From Didymodactylos carnosus (taxonomy: Eukaryota > Rotifera > Eurotatoria > Philodinida > Philodinidae), in assembly GCA_905250885.1 (NCBI GenBank), contig CAJNOQ010003099.1, positions 1-21,445 on the forward strand: 21,445 nt of DNA, read 5' to 3'. This document shows positions 1-8,487 of the stretch, in pieces. Each line of letters opens with the position of its first letter. Within the stretch, counting starts at the first letter, position 1. Both the position numbers and the translations under genes were made by a program. The notes beneath the pieces are model-generated. The model searched no databases. It had not been told where the DNA came from and saw only the letters and a list, made by a program, of their open reading frames with translations.

Positions 1-1
1 G

Positions 2-241
2 TGAAATCAAAAAAGATGTTTTCTTACGTAACTCGACGAGCTCTTTAAAAATAAACTCATTGTAAGTGAAACGGGGCAGGACACTGTAATGATAGGATGT
101 TTCAGATGGACTTATATCCATATGACGCTTTTCACTGCAATATATCATATATACTTCACAGTGTTCCCTTTTCATTCCAACAAAAGGATATATTTGATAA
201 AGAAAGGTATATAAAAATTTTGCCGGTACTGTAGGTTTGGG
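2..241 (-). other. Open minus-strand stretch, possible exon, partial at window edge
   Basis: Reading the minus strand from 241 to 2 gives 80 codons without a stop, running off the window. The stretch is preceded directly by TAG (244-242), which could be a splice acceptor after an AT-rich tract, or simply a stop. The predicted peptide contains the segments PFVGMKREHCEVYMIYC and FKELVELRKKTSFLIS and is mixed in composition rather than low-complexity. I recognise no family. In DNA this AT-rich an 80-codon open frame is unlikely but not impossible by chance. It may be an exon of a gene lying to the left, a remnant of a mobile element, or noise. Confidence 0.25.
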
Positions 242-251
242 CTAATATATC

Positions 252-434
252 TTAACCATGTGAGGTAAAGTAATGAAGCATTTTTGGAGGCTGAAAGTAT
301 TTTTCATTGGATGAAGATTCTGACGAATTAGCGGTAATCAAATGAAATCTATTTTCAGTAAAACATTGTTTCCCTTCCACAAAAGCTTGCTGTATATTTA
401 TATCGCCTATTGTACAAGAATTTTCTACGAGCAT
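252..434 (-). other. Short minus-strand ORF, possible exon, unrecognised
   Basis: A 60-codon minus-strand frame ends in TAA at 254-252. An in-frame extension upstream of the Met reaches a TAA about 24 nt further on. A possible donor (GTTAAG) overlaps the stop, so this could be an internal exon. The segment ENRF followed by QPPKMLHYF weakly recalls the linker before the last RRM of hnRNP L-type proteins (NNRF ... PSxVLHFF), but no RRM RNP motif is visible nearby, so this is only a hint. It is in a different frame from the open stretch at 241-2. Low confidence that it is coding. Confidence 0.2.
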
Positions 435-706
435 CTTTTCAAATTTGAAAGATTCATTTTATGTTTCCCTAAAAGCTATAAGTAAATTTCTTTAGAAGAA
501 ATTAGTCACGAATTTTGCAGGGCAGTTTAAACGGCAGTTTTAGAAGTAAAATAGTTCTGGGATCGTTTTGTCCAATATTCTTAAGGAACTCTTAAACTTA
601 AGTGGGCATGTGATCTCCACTCAATCTTAATTAAGGTTTGACCTAGTTCTTCATTTTTCGTTGTAGGTTTAAGTGTCAAATTCAATCTTTGTTTTGACGC
701 AAGTGT
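435..706. other. No recognisable feature
   Basis: AT-rich sequence between the weak minus-strand ORFs and the hAT-like element. No coding frame, RNA gene or clear repeat was seen. Confidence 0.5.
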
Positions 707-1553
707 ATCTTAACCAGAGGTGGACAAGTCCCAGTCCGTTGTGAAGCTAAAATTTTTCAGCTCCAGCCCAGTTCCCGAAGCTTTGCATGGCCGTGGCGAT
801 AGAGGAGAGTATTAATTAGTGTTTAGTTAATATTAGTGTTTTTAATGGAAAATTTTTCCAGAATGGGGCTTCCCATTTTGCTTTCAATTTCGGAGTGGGT
901 TTTCCTAGTTTGTTCTGGAACATACAGTAGGTAAAACCGATACAAAATTTTTTCAGGAAGTCTTTTCTATTGTCTCACAGTCTTAGTTTTTACACTTTTA
1001 CTTACATGAATACAATCACCTTCCTTCACCCTCTTTCAGATAAAGTACAGTACAGAAGGCTGAAAATGAATTTATTACGTTCGTTTGCTCATGATCTTCT
1101 CCCAAAAAATTTTGGAGTATTAAAACCATTTTTACCTTACTTCCATAATCTTTTAATTTTCTCCCAAAAATTTACACCTGCTCGGATTTTTCTCTCGTCA
1201 CGGCTCTGAACTTTAAGCCCGGTGTCAGTCTACGCATACGTTGTTTTTTCCATTTCGCCGCCTTTGACCTTACACAAAGAAAACTTCGTGTAAGATCAAA
1301 GGCAGCGACGATCAATTGTGCTTTCCGGGATCAAACATATATTCATCAAAGAAAAACAGCCGTCGTTTGATCACAGCTGATCTTAAGCGACCGCGCTGTA
1401 GCATCAAAAAGGTAGAAGAGTGAACAGATATGGACTGAATAGTCCAGTCACAACTGTGAAAGAAATCACTCCAAGTCCCCTAAGACTTCAGTCACAGTCT
1501 GTGTGAAAAAGCTTACCAGGCGCGACTTGGCCCTGCCTATCTCTGATCATAAC
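707..1553. mobile_element. Degenerate hAT-like non-autonomous DNA transposon
   Basis: The left end at 715 reads CAGAGGTGGACAAG. The right end at 1545, reverse-complemented, reads CAGAGATAGGCAGG; the two agree at 10 of 14 positions and every difference is a transition. The flanking 8-mers ATCTTAAC (707-714) and ATCATAAC (1546-1553) agree at 7 of 8, as expected for a decayed 8-bp target duplication. CAGAG-type ends with an 8-bp duplication are characteristic of hAT elements. Subterminal AGTCC/CAGTC-like words recur near both ends (for example around 730-770 and 1438-1500). No transposase frame is visible in the 831-bp body, so it is non-autonomous. It contains the hairpin at 1260-1303. Confidence 0.6.
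1260..1303. repeat. Short hairpin with 20-nt arms
   Basis: The arms are 1260-1279 and 1284-1303, separated by an AAAA loop. They pair at 18 of 20 positions. The hairpin lies inside the hAT-like element at 715-1545 and is probably part of it. No stem-loop RNA gene is suggested. Confidence 0.7.
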
Positions 1554-1742
1554 TCCATCTTACCTAAAACAATTCTAGAGTTATTGTCCTGAGTCAATGC
1601 TGTAATATAACACGCTATACAAAGCTTAACGTTGAATCAAATCTGTTCGTCAGTTTATGAATGTAAGAGTATTGATCGAACGTTGACCTATCATTGTCTC
1701 CTAATAGGTTCTCTTATGAGAAATGTTTTTCCGCATTTTTAG

Positions 1743-2622
1743 ATGTTTTTTCTCACATTATTAGTGTTAATTGCTGTTATACCGAACGGTATGTTTGTGT
1801 CAATATTATTTCTAACGGCGCTAAATAATAAACATTTTTGTCTGTGTCTATTTTAGTTTCAAGTTTGGAGTGCTGTAAGTTTAATAGCAAATAACTATTT
1901 GTTCAGCGGTAAGTTTTCTTCAAATTGTTTATTCTAGATGTTTGCGAGCAGCAGGAAGGAAACGACGACAAATGCGTGAAAACAGTTCGAATGTGTCAGA
2001 AGAATGAAGATACATGTGCATCACTAATATTATGGACAACTCCGCATGAGTGGACACCACGAGGCGAGCGACGTCACTATATTTCAAAAGGATGTGATAC
2101 AAAAGACAAGTGTACACAACGTAAGTACCGGTTTGATGCAGGTGACTGAGAGCTACAGTTTAATAATTCCTATCATCAGATTAGTCATGTTTCAAGCTGT
2201 TTTATACCTGATCGGTAGAGTCTTGAATGGATGAACTGTTAATTAAAAACTTTTATCACAATATCTTGCTTCATTGAAAGTGTTGAAAGAATTTGAAGCC
2301 GTTGATATACTCTTCAGTGGTAGATTCATGGTTTATATGGTTTCAATCATCTTTTCTTGAATTCTTTAGTATTATATGGTCTTGCTACAGTCTGTTCACG
2401 AAACTGGTATGAAGACTGGGCTTGTGTCGAATGTTGTCAAGGAGATCGCTGTAATAGATATGTTGTTGTGAGTAGAAATAGTACATGATTGCGCCTATCT
2501 AGCATTTTTATAATTGTATTGTGTATATTTAGCTTGGCTCAAACACAATGAATCCCTCCATATGTCTGTTGATTTTAACTGTTATTTCAACTTTTTTTTT
2601 ATTTGATAAAGTCTTGCACTAA
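1743..2622 (+). CDS. Ly6/uPAR-type three-finger protein, secreted or GPI-anchored
   Basis: Proposed exons are 1743-1788, 1938-2120, 2370-2467 and 2533-2622, giving 138 aa. Donors are GTATGT, GTAAGT and GTGAGT; all acceptors are pyrimidine-rich TAG. Exon 1 encodes a signal peptide (MFFLTLLVLIAVIPN). The mature part carries 11 cysteines ending in CVECCQGDRCN, the CC..D.CN signature of the Ly6/three-finger fold. Exon 4 encodes a small-residue site (LGSN) followed by the hydrophobic tail ICLLILTVISTFFLF, which looks like a GPI-attachment signal, usual for Ly6 proteins. If the third intron is retained, translation stops at 2488 and yields a 115-aa secreted form. The family typically works at the cell surface as a receptor modulator; the partner here is unknown. 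A TAG acceptor sits directly before the ATG, so a 5'UTR intron or trans-splicing is likely. Confidence 0.75.
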
Positions 2623-3631
2623 ATGTCTTATGAGTTTCGTTTTTTCGTCGTAAAAGTATGTAAAGTTTATTTCATTTCTTTCGCTTCTTTTGAAAATCTC
2701 ATAATGATCTGATACGCTTTTTAACGTTTTAATTCTGTATATATTAGCCGAATTAGTTCAATTAATGACCTTTTTTTGTGTCAATTGTATACTAGTTTTA
2801 TGCTTTTTTCTCTTTATATGCTTAGATTAACATATTAACTGTTCAATAATACCGCTTAAAATTGTTCGTCTACATTTCGGTTATATATTGACATTCCTTT
2901 TGTATATAAGGCATTTTTTAGCTTTTTCTCACTTTTTGTACTCGTTTTGTACTATTTTTAATGAAAACGATCTAGTAATAGTTGACAAATTGAAATATAA
3001 TATTATCCTGATCTGTTGCCTCATGCTGTTTAATATATTAAATACCAATGCATTCACCGTCAATCTCTATGGCCACAGGTTACAAGAATTGATATTTTGC
3101 ATACTAAAATTGTGCATACTAGCGCATCAAGTCTGTTTATAGACCAACCTACATAGTTTATATATGTCTGTATTATTTGAGTGTACTCATATAAAAATAT
3201 AAAGGATCGATCGCCATGCTAGTAAATATTGTGTGCGCTTGATTATTTGCATACTATCTATACTTACTGTTGATTGTTAGAAGTATTTTTAGTCTTTTAG
3301 TTACTAATTGCAATCGTGGAAACACTTTAACGGAAAAAGATAAACTTGGCAGTATTTCTATGAAATAACAGTAACTATAAAAGTGCACATAATTTAAACA
3401 GGATATCAGAAATCACCGAATCAGTTCATAATGTTTCTATCTGCTTCTTGAAACTTACGTTATGCGCGTCAATATTTATATCACGTAGCGTAAACGCTTT
3501 TTTTCACATGGTACAAATCTGAACTGTTTGATGTCCTATTTATCTAGTTATCGATCTAATCACTCTAAAAGGACAGGGGACGGTTTCTGCAAGACAATGG
3601 TCTTATATACCTTTGAGAAGATAACAACTGC
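2623..3631. other. Intergenic region without recognised features
   Basis: About 1 kb of AT-rich DNA after the Ly6-type gene. It should hold that gene's 3' UTR. The 84-codon plus-strand frame at 2888-3142 is rich in Leu, Phe and Cys and has no flanking splice logic or recognisable motif, so I do not call it. Near 3570-3650 short inverted words mark the edge of the next transposon. Confidence 0.5.
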
Positions 3632-3884
3632 AACTTATCAGAAACCGTTCGTTATTTACTTTTTGATATAGCTTATTCTGTAGCCTTTTCAATTCTGCAT
3701 TTTTCTATGTATAAACCATTCCGGGTCTGAGTGCGCTGACAAAACTATATACATTTTATTATATTCAATGAGGGTTACATATACGGGAAGGAAATAGTCA
3801 TACATAACGTCTGACCAATAACTCTGTGAAGACATTAGTTTGAAAAGATGTGGTATAGATGGATCATTTTGAAGTCCGTGTAAT

Positions 3885-4681
3885 TAGGCATCCAACAATC
3901 CCAAGCTAGGGTTCGCTGAGCGGCACCGAACAGTTTGTTATCGAACATGTGCGCTGCCGATCTGCGAGTCCTAGCTTGAGATAGTTGCCTCCCTAGTCTG
4001 GTCTAAAGACAAATGGGATGAAATTGAAGTTTGTGAAGGAACTAACCAGTGAGAAAATAGACTAACTAAAGTACAATGTGAGCGAGTGTGTGTTCTATCA
4101 GATCGTTACCGAACATATTCGGTCAGCCAGCGATTCTCTACGAAAGGTTTAAAAAAAATAGTTTGTCAAAGCTAAGCACATGAGAGCGAAGAAACATATG
4201 AATAAATCTTTGTAAAACAGAAAAAATGGTGAAGATTACACCAAACGAAGGAGCAGCCATGATTATGCTGTAGCCGTAGATAGTCATGCAAAAGTTTGAA
4301 TTAGAGCAGCAATTTTATGTTTGCTTTATTCCAGGAAGTCCAAAGTACCCTTGGTTTCCATTATATCTGATTTGCTCTCTAACTAAAGCATACTTTACTG
4401 ATGTGGCCTCTGTAGCAGATTGATTTACTTTGTTTTAATGCAAAAATGCTTTTTACTGTGCCAATAAAGTAGACAGAACGTTCTAGCCCTAATTCGAATG
4501 TATCTTTATAATGTTTATGGTACTTTGTCCTAATAGTTTCTCAGCAGAGCGCTCGCTGATATGTCTGATGAGAAAAATGTAAACTATCGCATTTGCAATC
4601 TTCGTCCGAACACGTTCGGTCGCATCAAGTTTCCAGGCCGAACACGTTCGGTGACAGAACTATCGAATTGGTGCATGCCTA
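3885..4681. mobile_element. hAT-like non-autonomous element with TAGGCAT ends
   Basis: The left end reads TAGGCATCCAACAATC. The right end, reverse-complemented, reads TAGGCATGCACCAATT (13 of 16 match). Flanking 8-mers CGTGTAAT (3877-3884) and CTTATAAT (4682-4689) agree at 6 of 8, a weak target duplication. The left 111 bp (3885-3995) fold back on themselves with imperfect arms of about 45 nt around CAAGCTAGG. Three near-identical 14-mers of the form CCGAACA..TTCGG lie inside (4109, 4606, 4638). The ends resemble those of the small element at 13014-13209, suggesting one family. No transposase frame is seen. Confidence 0.5.
4109..4651. repeat. Three dispersed copies of a near-palindromic 14-mer
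   Basis: CCGAACATATTCGG is at 4109-4122; CCGAACACGTTCGG is at 4606-4619 and again at 4638-4651. Each is a near-palindrome with a variable centre. Two copies lie close to the right end of the surrounding element, the usual place for subterminal transposase-binding sites. That function is inferred. Confidence 0.6.
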
Positions 4682-4874
4682 CTTATAATTGCGCATGTTT
4701 TCATATATAAGATTCTATTAAGAACATCGAACTGTCAGAGAAAAAAGAATAAATACGATCGGATAGGCTTCTGGACCAATGTTCAGAAATGATTAAAAAT
4801 CTTAGCATATGGTAATCTACAATCAACTTTTAAGGTGCAGAAATATCAAAAAGTAAATAACGAACGGTTTCTGA

Positions 4875-4910
4875 TAAGTTCTGAATGATGTAAGTTCTGA
4901 ACGATGTAAG
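4875..4910. repeat. Two-unit 16-bp tandem repeat
   Basis: TAAGTTCTGAATGATG (4875-4890) is followed directly by TAAGTTCTGAACGATG (4891-4906) and a third partial TAAG. The first unit overlaps the end of the 38-bp inverted-repeat arm. Confidence 0.75.
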
Positions 4911-5680
4911 AATTTTAAAATATCAAATACATTTGTGCTCTACCGAAATATGTTAAATGTATTCTTAATATTCTGTACAATTATGTTCATAACATTTTGT
5001 GTTCGTTGATGTATAACTGTCTGTATCTTCATCTACCATTTCTTTCTTTTCTTGCGTCTATGTCATAATGATAACTCATACTATGAACTGCCGGCAGATC
5101 TTCGTTATATCTGATATCCGTCCGTTTATGTATGACAGAATTGCTTTTAAAAAATAAAAGAGAAATAATTTGCAAGGTAATTTCAGCCAAATCAAGAAAC
5201 GAAACTAAAATGGAATAATTTCTAGTTTTCTCTCTGTATAGTATCGTTTCATCAGAGAACTTCTTAGAGTTTAATCAAAGTCTCTTAACATTAAATATTT
5301 TAAAACAACAAGCAGGTTTGATATATCCTTGAATATATTGCAATGCCACAATGAGTATATGACTTCTATAACTATGTTCACTACTTTGATCGTTTAGACT
5401 TGTTTTTGAACGAACATTTCGAATACTGTATGTGAAATTTGAAAATAAATATTTTTCATATGCTCGATGATTGTATTTTGATTTGTACCTACCTATTTCA
5501 TAGCACGGAGCAATAATATAAACGAGTTAAAATTTTCATATAACGCTGAGCCGTTATAATTTATAGTATATGTGTGTCTATTGCAAGAGTATCCATTTCT
5601 TGGTGTATAGAGAATTGTATTGCCTAAGACATATTCGTCTCAGTTGTCATTTCACCACTATGTCTTTCTCTCTATTCCAG
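4911..5680. other. Intergenic region upstream of the deaminase gene
   Basis: AT-rich DNA with no convincing coding frame or repeat. It presumably contains the promoter of the deaminase gene. The sequence CTCTATTCCAG ending at 5680 is a good 3' splice site 10 nt before the chosen start codon. Confidence 0.5.
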
Positions 5681-5690
5681 ATACACATCT

Positions 5691-6428
5691 ATGGGTGCTA
5701 TGGTTGATGATGGAAAGCCATTCGATAATTACAACCCACCATCATGGGATGAATTTTTCATGCTAAAAGTATATCTAACAGGTATTAATATGTAATTAAA
5801 AGTCTATTGAGACAGTTAATATACTCAGTTTCCTTCTAGCCTCCAAGTCTAAAGATCCAAGAACAAAAATTGGTGCTGTTCTTGTGCGTGGTCGACGGGA
5901 TTTAATATCCGGTGAGTACTTTTCTCTTCGAGATTAGCAAGTCTGGCATTGGTTCTTCAGTATCTACATTATATGGTTCAAGTTTAGGTTATAATGGAAT
6001 TCCCGAAGGCGTTGAAGATCGAGAAGAACGTTTTAACCGTCCAGAAAAATATTCATATTTCGAACACGCTGAACGAAATGCGATATTCACAGCAGCTAGA
6101 CACGGAATAACAACACACGATGCAACACTTTATACACAAGCACTGCCATGTGTCGATTGTGCAAGGTAGTTTTTCTCATCCTAAGTGTTACCAACTTCCC
6201 TTATATTCTTAATATTGATGTTTTAGAGCAATTATTCAAAGCGGTATTTCAAAGATATATGTCCATGAACAATTTTACAAATTATGTGAAAGAGTGCAAC
6301 GTGACAAATGGCTGGGACATGATAAGATAACAATGGAAATGTTTAAAGAAGCAAATGTGGAATTGATCATGTTAGATTTAAAATTGAATGTCAAAGCGTA
6401 CTTAGATGGAAAAGTATATACAGTTTAA
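5691..6428 (+). CDS. Deoxycytidylate (dCMP) deaminase family protein
   Basis: Exons 5691-5781, 5840-5911, 5988-6165 and 6227-6428 give 180 aa; introns are 58, 76 and 61 nt with GT-AG borders and consistent phases. The family converts dCMP to dUMP, feeding thymidylate synthesis, using a catalytic zinc. Visible motifs are PSWDEFFM near residue 17, SKDPRTKIGAV near 34, GYNGIPEG near 55, the zinc/proton-shuttle motif HAE (His81, Glu83) and PCVDC (Cys109, Cys112). Length is normal for the family. Several features (FEHAERNAI instead of the animal HAELNAI, the N-terminal FDNYNPPSWDEFFM, the RPEKYSYF spacer) look like bacterial and phage homologues rather than animal DCTD, suggesting possible horizontal origin with later intron gain. 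The start is the first Met after a strong acceptor at 5680. It converges on the possible gene at 6445. Confidence 0.9.
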
Positions 6429-6444
6429 ATTTAATAATTCTCAC

Positions 6445-6687
6445 TTATGTCTTGTCTTCCATGTGCTCAATATTTTGACGAATTATATTGATTTGATCAT
6501 GCAACGTTTTGCCACAATGTAAATATGTCGATGTTAATAGATATTTTTTTGATAGAAAATCTTCATCTTTTAAATTTGATGTTTGTTCATCTTTAAAACG
6601 GTAATAATAGAAATTACGATTGGTTACATTTTCAATGCACAACTTACAGAGTTCAGCCATTTGTTCGTTCAAAAGTCTCGTAGGTGG
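6445..6687 (-). CDS. Possible terminal exon of an unrecognised gene
   Basis: The minus strand is open from 6687 to a TAA at 6447-6445, 80 codons, starting just after a TAG that could be a splice acceptor. A Met at about 6660 would give a 71-residue product by itself. The peptide has a CKLC pair near the start and a helical, polar C-terminus (KTLHDQINIIRQNIEHMEDK) that could form a short coiled coil. I do not recognise the family. The stop lies only 16 nt from the stop of the convergent deaminase gene, which is common in compact genomes and mildly supports a real gene. No convincing upstream exon was found on the minus strand up to about 6960. Confidence 0.35.
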   Translation of the reverse strand, partial: PPTRLLNEQMAELCKLCIENVTNRNFYYYRFKDEQTSNLKDEDFLSKKYLLTSTYLHCGKTLHDQINIIRQNIEHMEDKT

Positions 6688-6788
6688 CTAAGTACTGTTG
6701 TCTCAATTCATTCCAGAAACAGAGGTGTCGATGTCACACACAAATATAAGAATGGGACGAATCGAATACTCAGAATTTAAAATGAGAT

Positions 6789-6911
6789 ATGTTAAGAAAA
6801 CTACAAGATTCTTCTCGTATGTCGACTGAGACAAACAAGCGTAATAACGAAGATCCCCAGGATGAAACTCATGTAGATATCACTATCAGAGCATTCTCAA
6901 TTAAGTATAAC
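6789..6911 (+). other. Small open stretch ending at a GTACGT donor, doubtful
   Basis: From an ATG at 6789 the plus strand is open for 41 codons to a GTACGT donor-like site at 6912; without splicing it stops at 6930. The peptide is polar (for example NKRNNEDPQDETHVDITIRA) and reads less like random AT-rich DNA than its surroundings. No following exon could be identified. It could be a remnant of a gene or a mobile-element protein. Confidence 0.15.
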
Positions 6912-6930
6912 GTACGTAACACGTGTGGAT

Positions 6931-8306
6931 AATCGTATATTCAAAAGGTCAAGACTGTCATCACTTGAATGAATTAGGAAAGTAGGTTAGAGAGAGAAAC
7001 TTAACGCAACTTTATAGAATATATACGGAGCCTACGTGTGAGTGAAATTTACTGTTTTTCGCTCCGAATTTCACACTCTTCCCTTTCTATCCATACGTTG
7101 GAAGGGCGAGGGCACATTTACCTAATTTTATGTGAAATATTCTGAGAATTTGTCATCTTAGTTTTCAACATTTTAAATTTCATAGTGTCGCTATATTATC
7201 AGGTGGGTACACTCAATTGACACAAATTGATAAACTATTTAACTTTAATAGACTTAAATTTTGAAAGAAGCTGGGTTTTTAGATGGAAATAACTTTTTTT
7301 GTCTCGTTTTGAAGACATGTCTTCCGTATTTTATAGACGATGAAAACAATTTTTACATGGTTTTTAAAAAATTTAGATATTTCGGATTTGTAAAAAATTT
7401 TGTTTCAATGGAGTAAAACTTGGGTTGAAATTTTTCATTAATGGACCTATATACTTCAAGTGTAATCGTTAGATTCATTTCAGCCGCTCGGATTCAAGAG
7501 AAAAGTCAAAAACAATTTTCTAAAAACTTTTTACCGCCACTTTAGACACATTTTCATTTCCTTTCATAAGTATCACCTTCGAAATGTCAATTTACGAACA
7601 CCAACGGAGCGGAAATGGTGTCTGTTAATCAAGGTTACTGGCGGAAAGAACATTATTGGATCTCACACACGCACATATGTTATGGAGACTATTGAATTAT
7701 TTTTGTTTCTTTTTTGACACAAACGAAAAGAAACAAACAAAGAAAAAAGCAAGGTATTTTTTCTTTTCTCAGCTGACGTTTCATGTCATTGTTAGGAAGA
7801 TTGGGGCGCTGAGTAGAGAATTGAAACAAAAATCAGTGTGATTGTTCTTCTCTATACAGACATCTGTTTAGTCAAAAATAAACCTTGATTTTCTAATTTA
7901 CTAATGCTATTTTAGAAAACATTGTTAGCGTCGAAAAAATGTTTTTGTGTCATCGAGGTTGTTGACAAAGGCCTTGATTTCGATACTCGAAACGTAGAGA
8001 TTAAAACATTCATTATTGATTCCTAATTTTGTTTTAAAGAGGTAGTTTCAGATATTTTCTCAATCCTAAGTCTAATGTTGAGAGTTCTAAATATATAAAT
8101 ATCATGTACATGTATATTTTTATTTACCAAAAATCGTACAAAATACTAGAAAATTCTTCACATGTGCTAAAACATGGACTATACAGAGTATCGTATGATG
8201 AGAGGATTTGTATGATTATAAGAGTTCAGGATTTGCAAATAAGACGAACATTTCCTTATTAGGTCAACCATCTTAAGACAGAAATTCACATCTTCTAAAA
8301 CTCATT
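6931..8306. other. Intergenic region without recognised features
   Basis: About 1.4 kb of AT-rich DNA. ORFs here are short and lack motifs. A 10-bp inverted word (AATCAAGGTT at about 7627, AACCTTGATT at about 7881) may bound a small element but is too short to call. Confidence 0.5.
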
Positions 8307-8487
8307 CTCCTTGCCAGTAGCGCAGCCAAGGGGGGATTGTGAGGATCGATTCCCCCCTCAAAATAAAACTTTCGCTATCAATTTCTAAGATCATTGTAAC
8401 AATGACCTTAGAATTCTATTGAAAATCGATAAAAAGAAATTTGATCCCCCCCTCCCCAAAAATCTTGGCTGAGTCACTGCTCCTTAC
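8307..8487. mobile_element. 165-bp hAT fold-back MITE with 8-bp target duplication
   Basis: The element is 8315-8479. Its left end reads CAGTAGCGCAGCCAAG and its right end, reverse-complemented, reads CAGTGACTCAGCCAAG. Target duplications CTCCTTGC (8307-8314) and CTCCTTAC (8480-8487) agree at 7 of 8. The whole body is an imperfect palindrome: G-runs then C-runs in each arm, with the centre at CATTGTAACAATG near 8391-8403. CAGTGGCG.AGCCA-like ends with 8-bp duplications are known from hAT MITEs in many animals. It is non-coding. Confidence 0.85.

Larger units (their letters stand above)
3632..4880. mobile_element. Inverted-repeat element with perfect 38-bp arms
   Basis: Positions 3632-3669 and 4843-4880 are exact reverse complements over 38 bp; each contains the word GAAACCGTTCGTTATTTAC or its complement. 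The interval is 1249 bp and includes a second, hAT-like element (3885-4681). Without it the outer element would be about 450 bp, a normal MITE size. No target duplication is evident at the outer edges, so the true ends may lie slightly outside the arms. A related imperfect copy of the arm word (GACGGTTTCTGCAAG) lies at about 3579-3593, so the left arm can also pair locally. No coding frame is visible. Confidence 0.65.

Noticed and set aside
970..1209. 79-codon plus-strand ORF
   Set aside because: It lies inside the decayed hAT-like element and shows no transposase feature.
715..1387. Alternative right end of the hAT-like element at 1379, followed by ATCTTAAG
   Set aside because: The 8-mer also matches 7 of 8, but the terminal sequence CAGCTGTGATC is a much poorer match to the left end than the one at 1545.
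2888..3142. 84-codon plus-strand ORF rich in Leu, Phe and Cys
   Set aside because: It has no signal, motif, splice context or recognisable similarity; composition is as expected from AT-rich DNA.
7627..7890. 10-bp inverted words AATCAAGGTT and AACCTTGATT as a MITE
   Set aside because: The arms are too short, and neither extended similarity nor a target duplication was seen.
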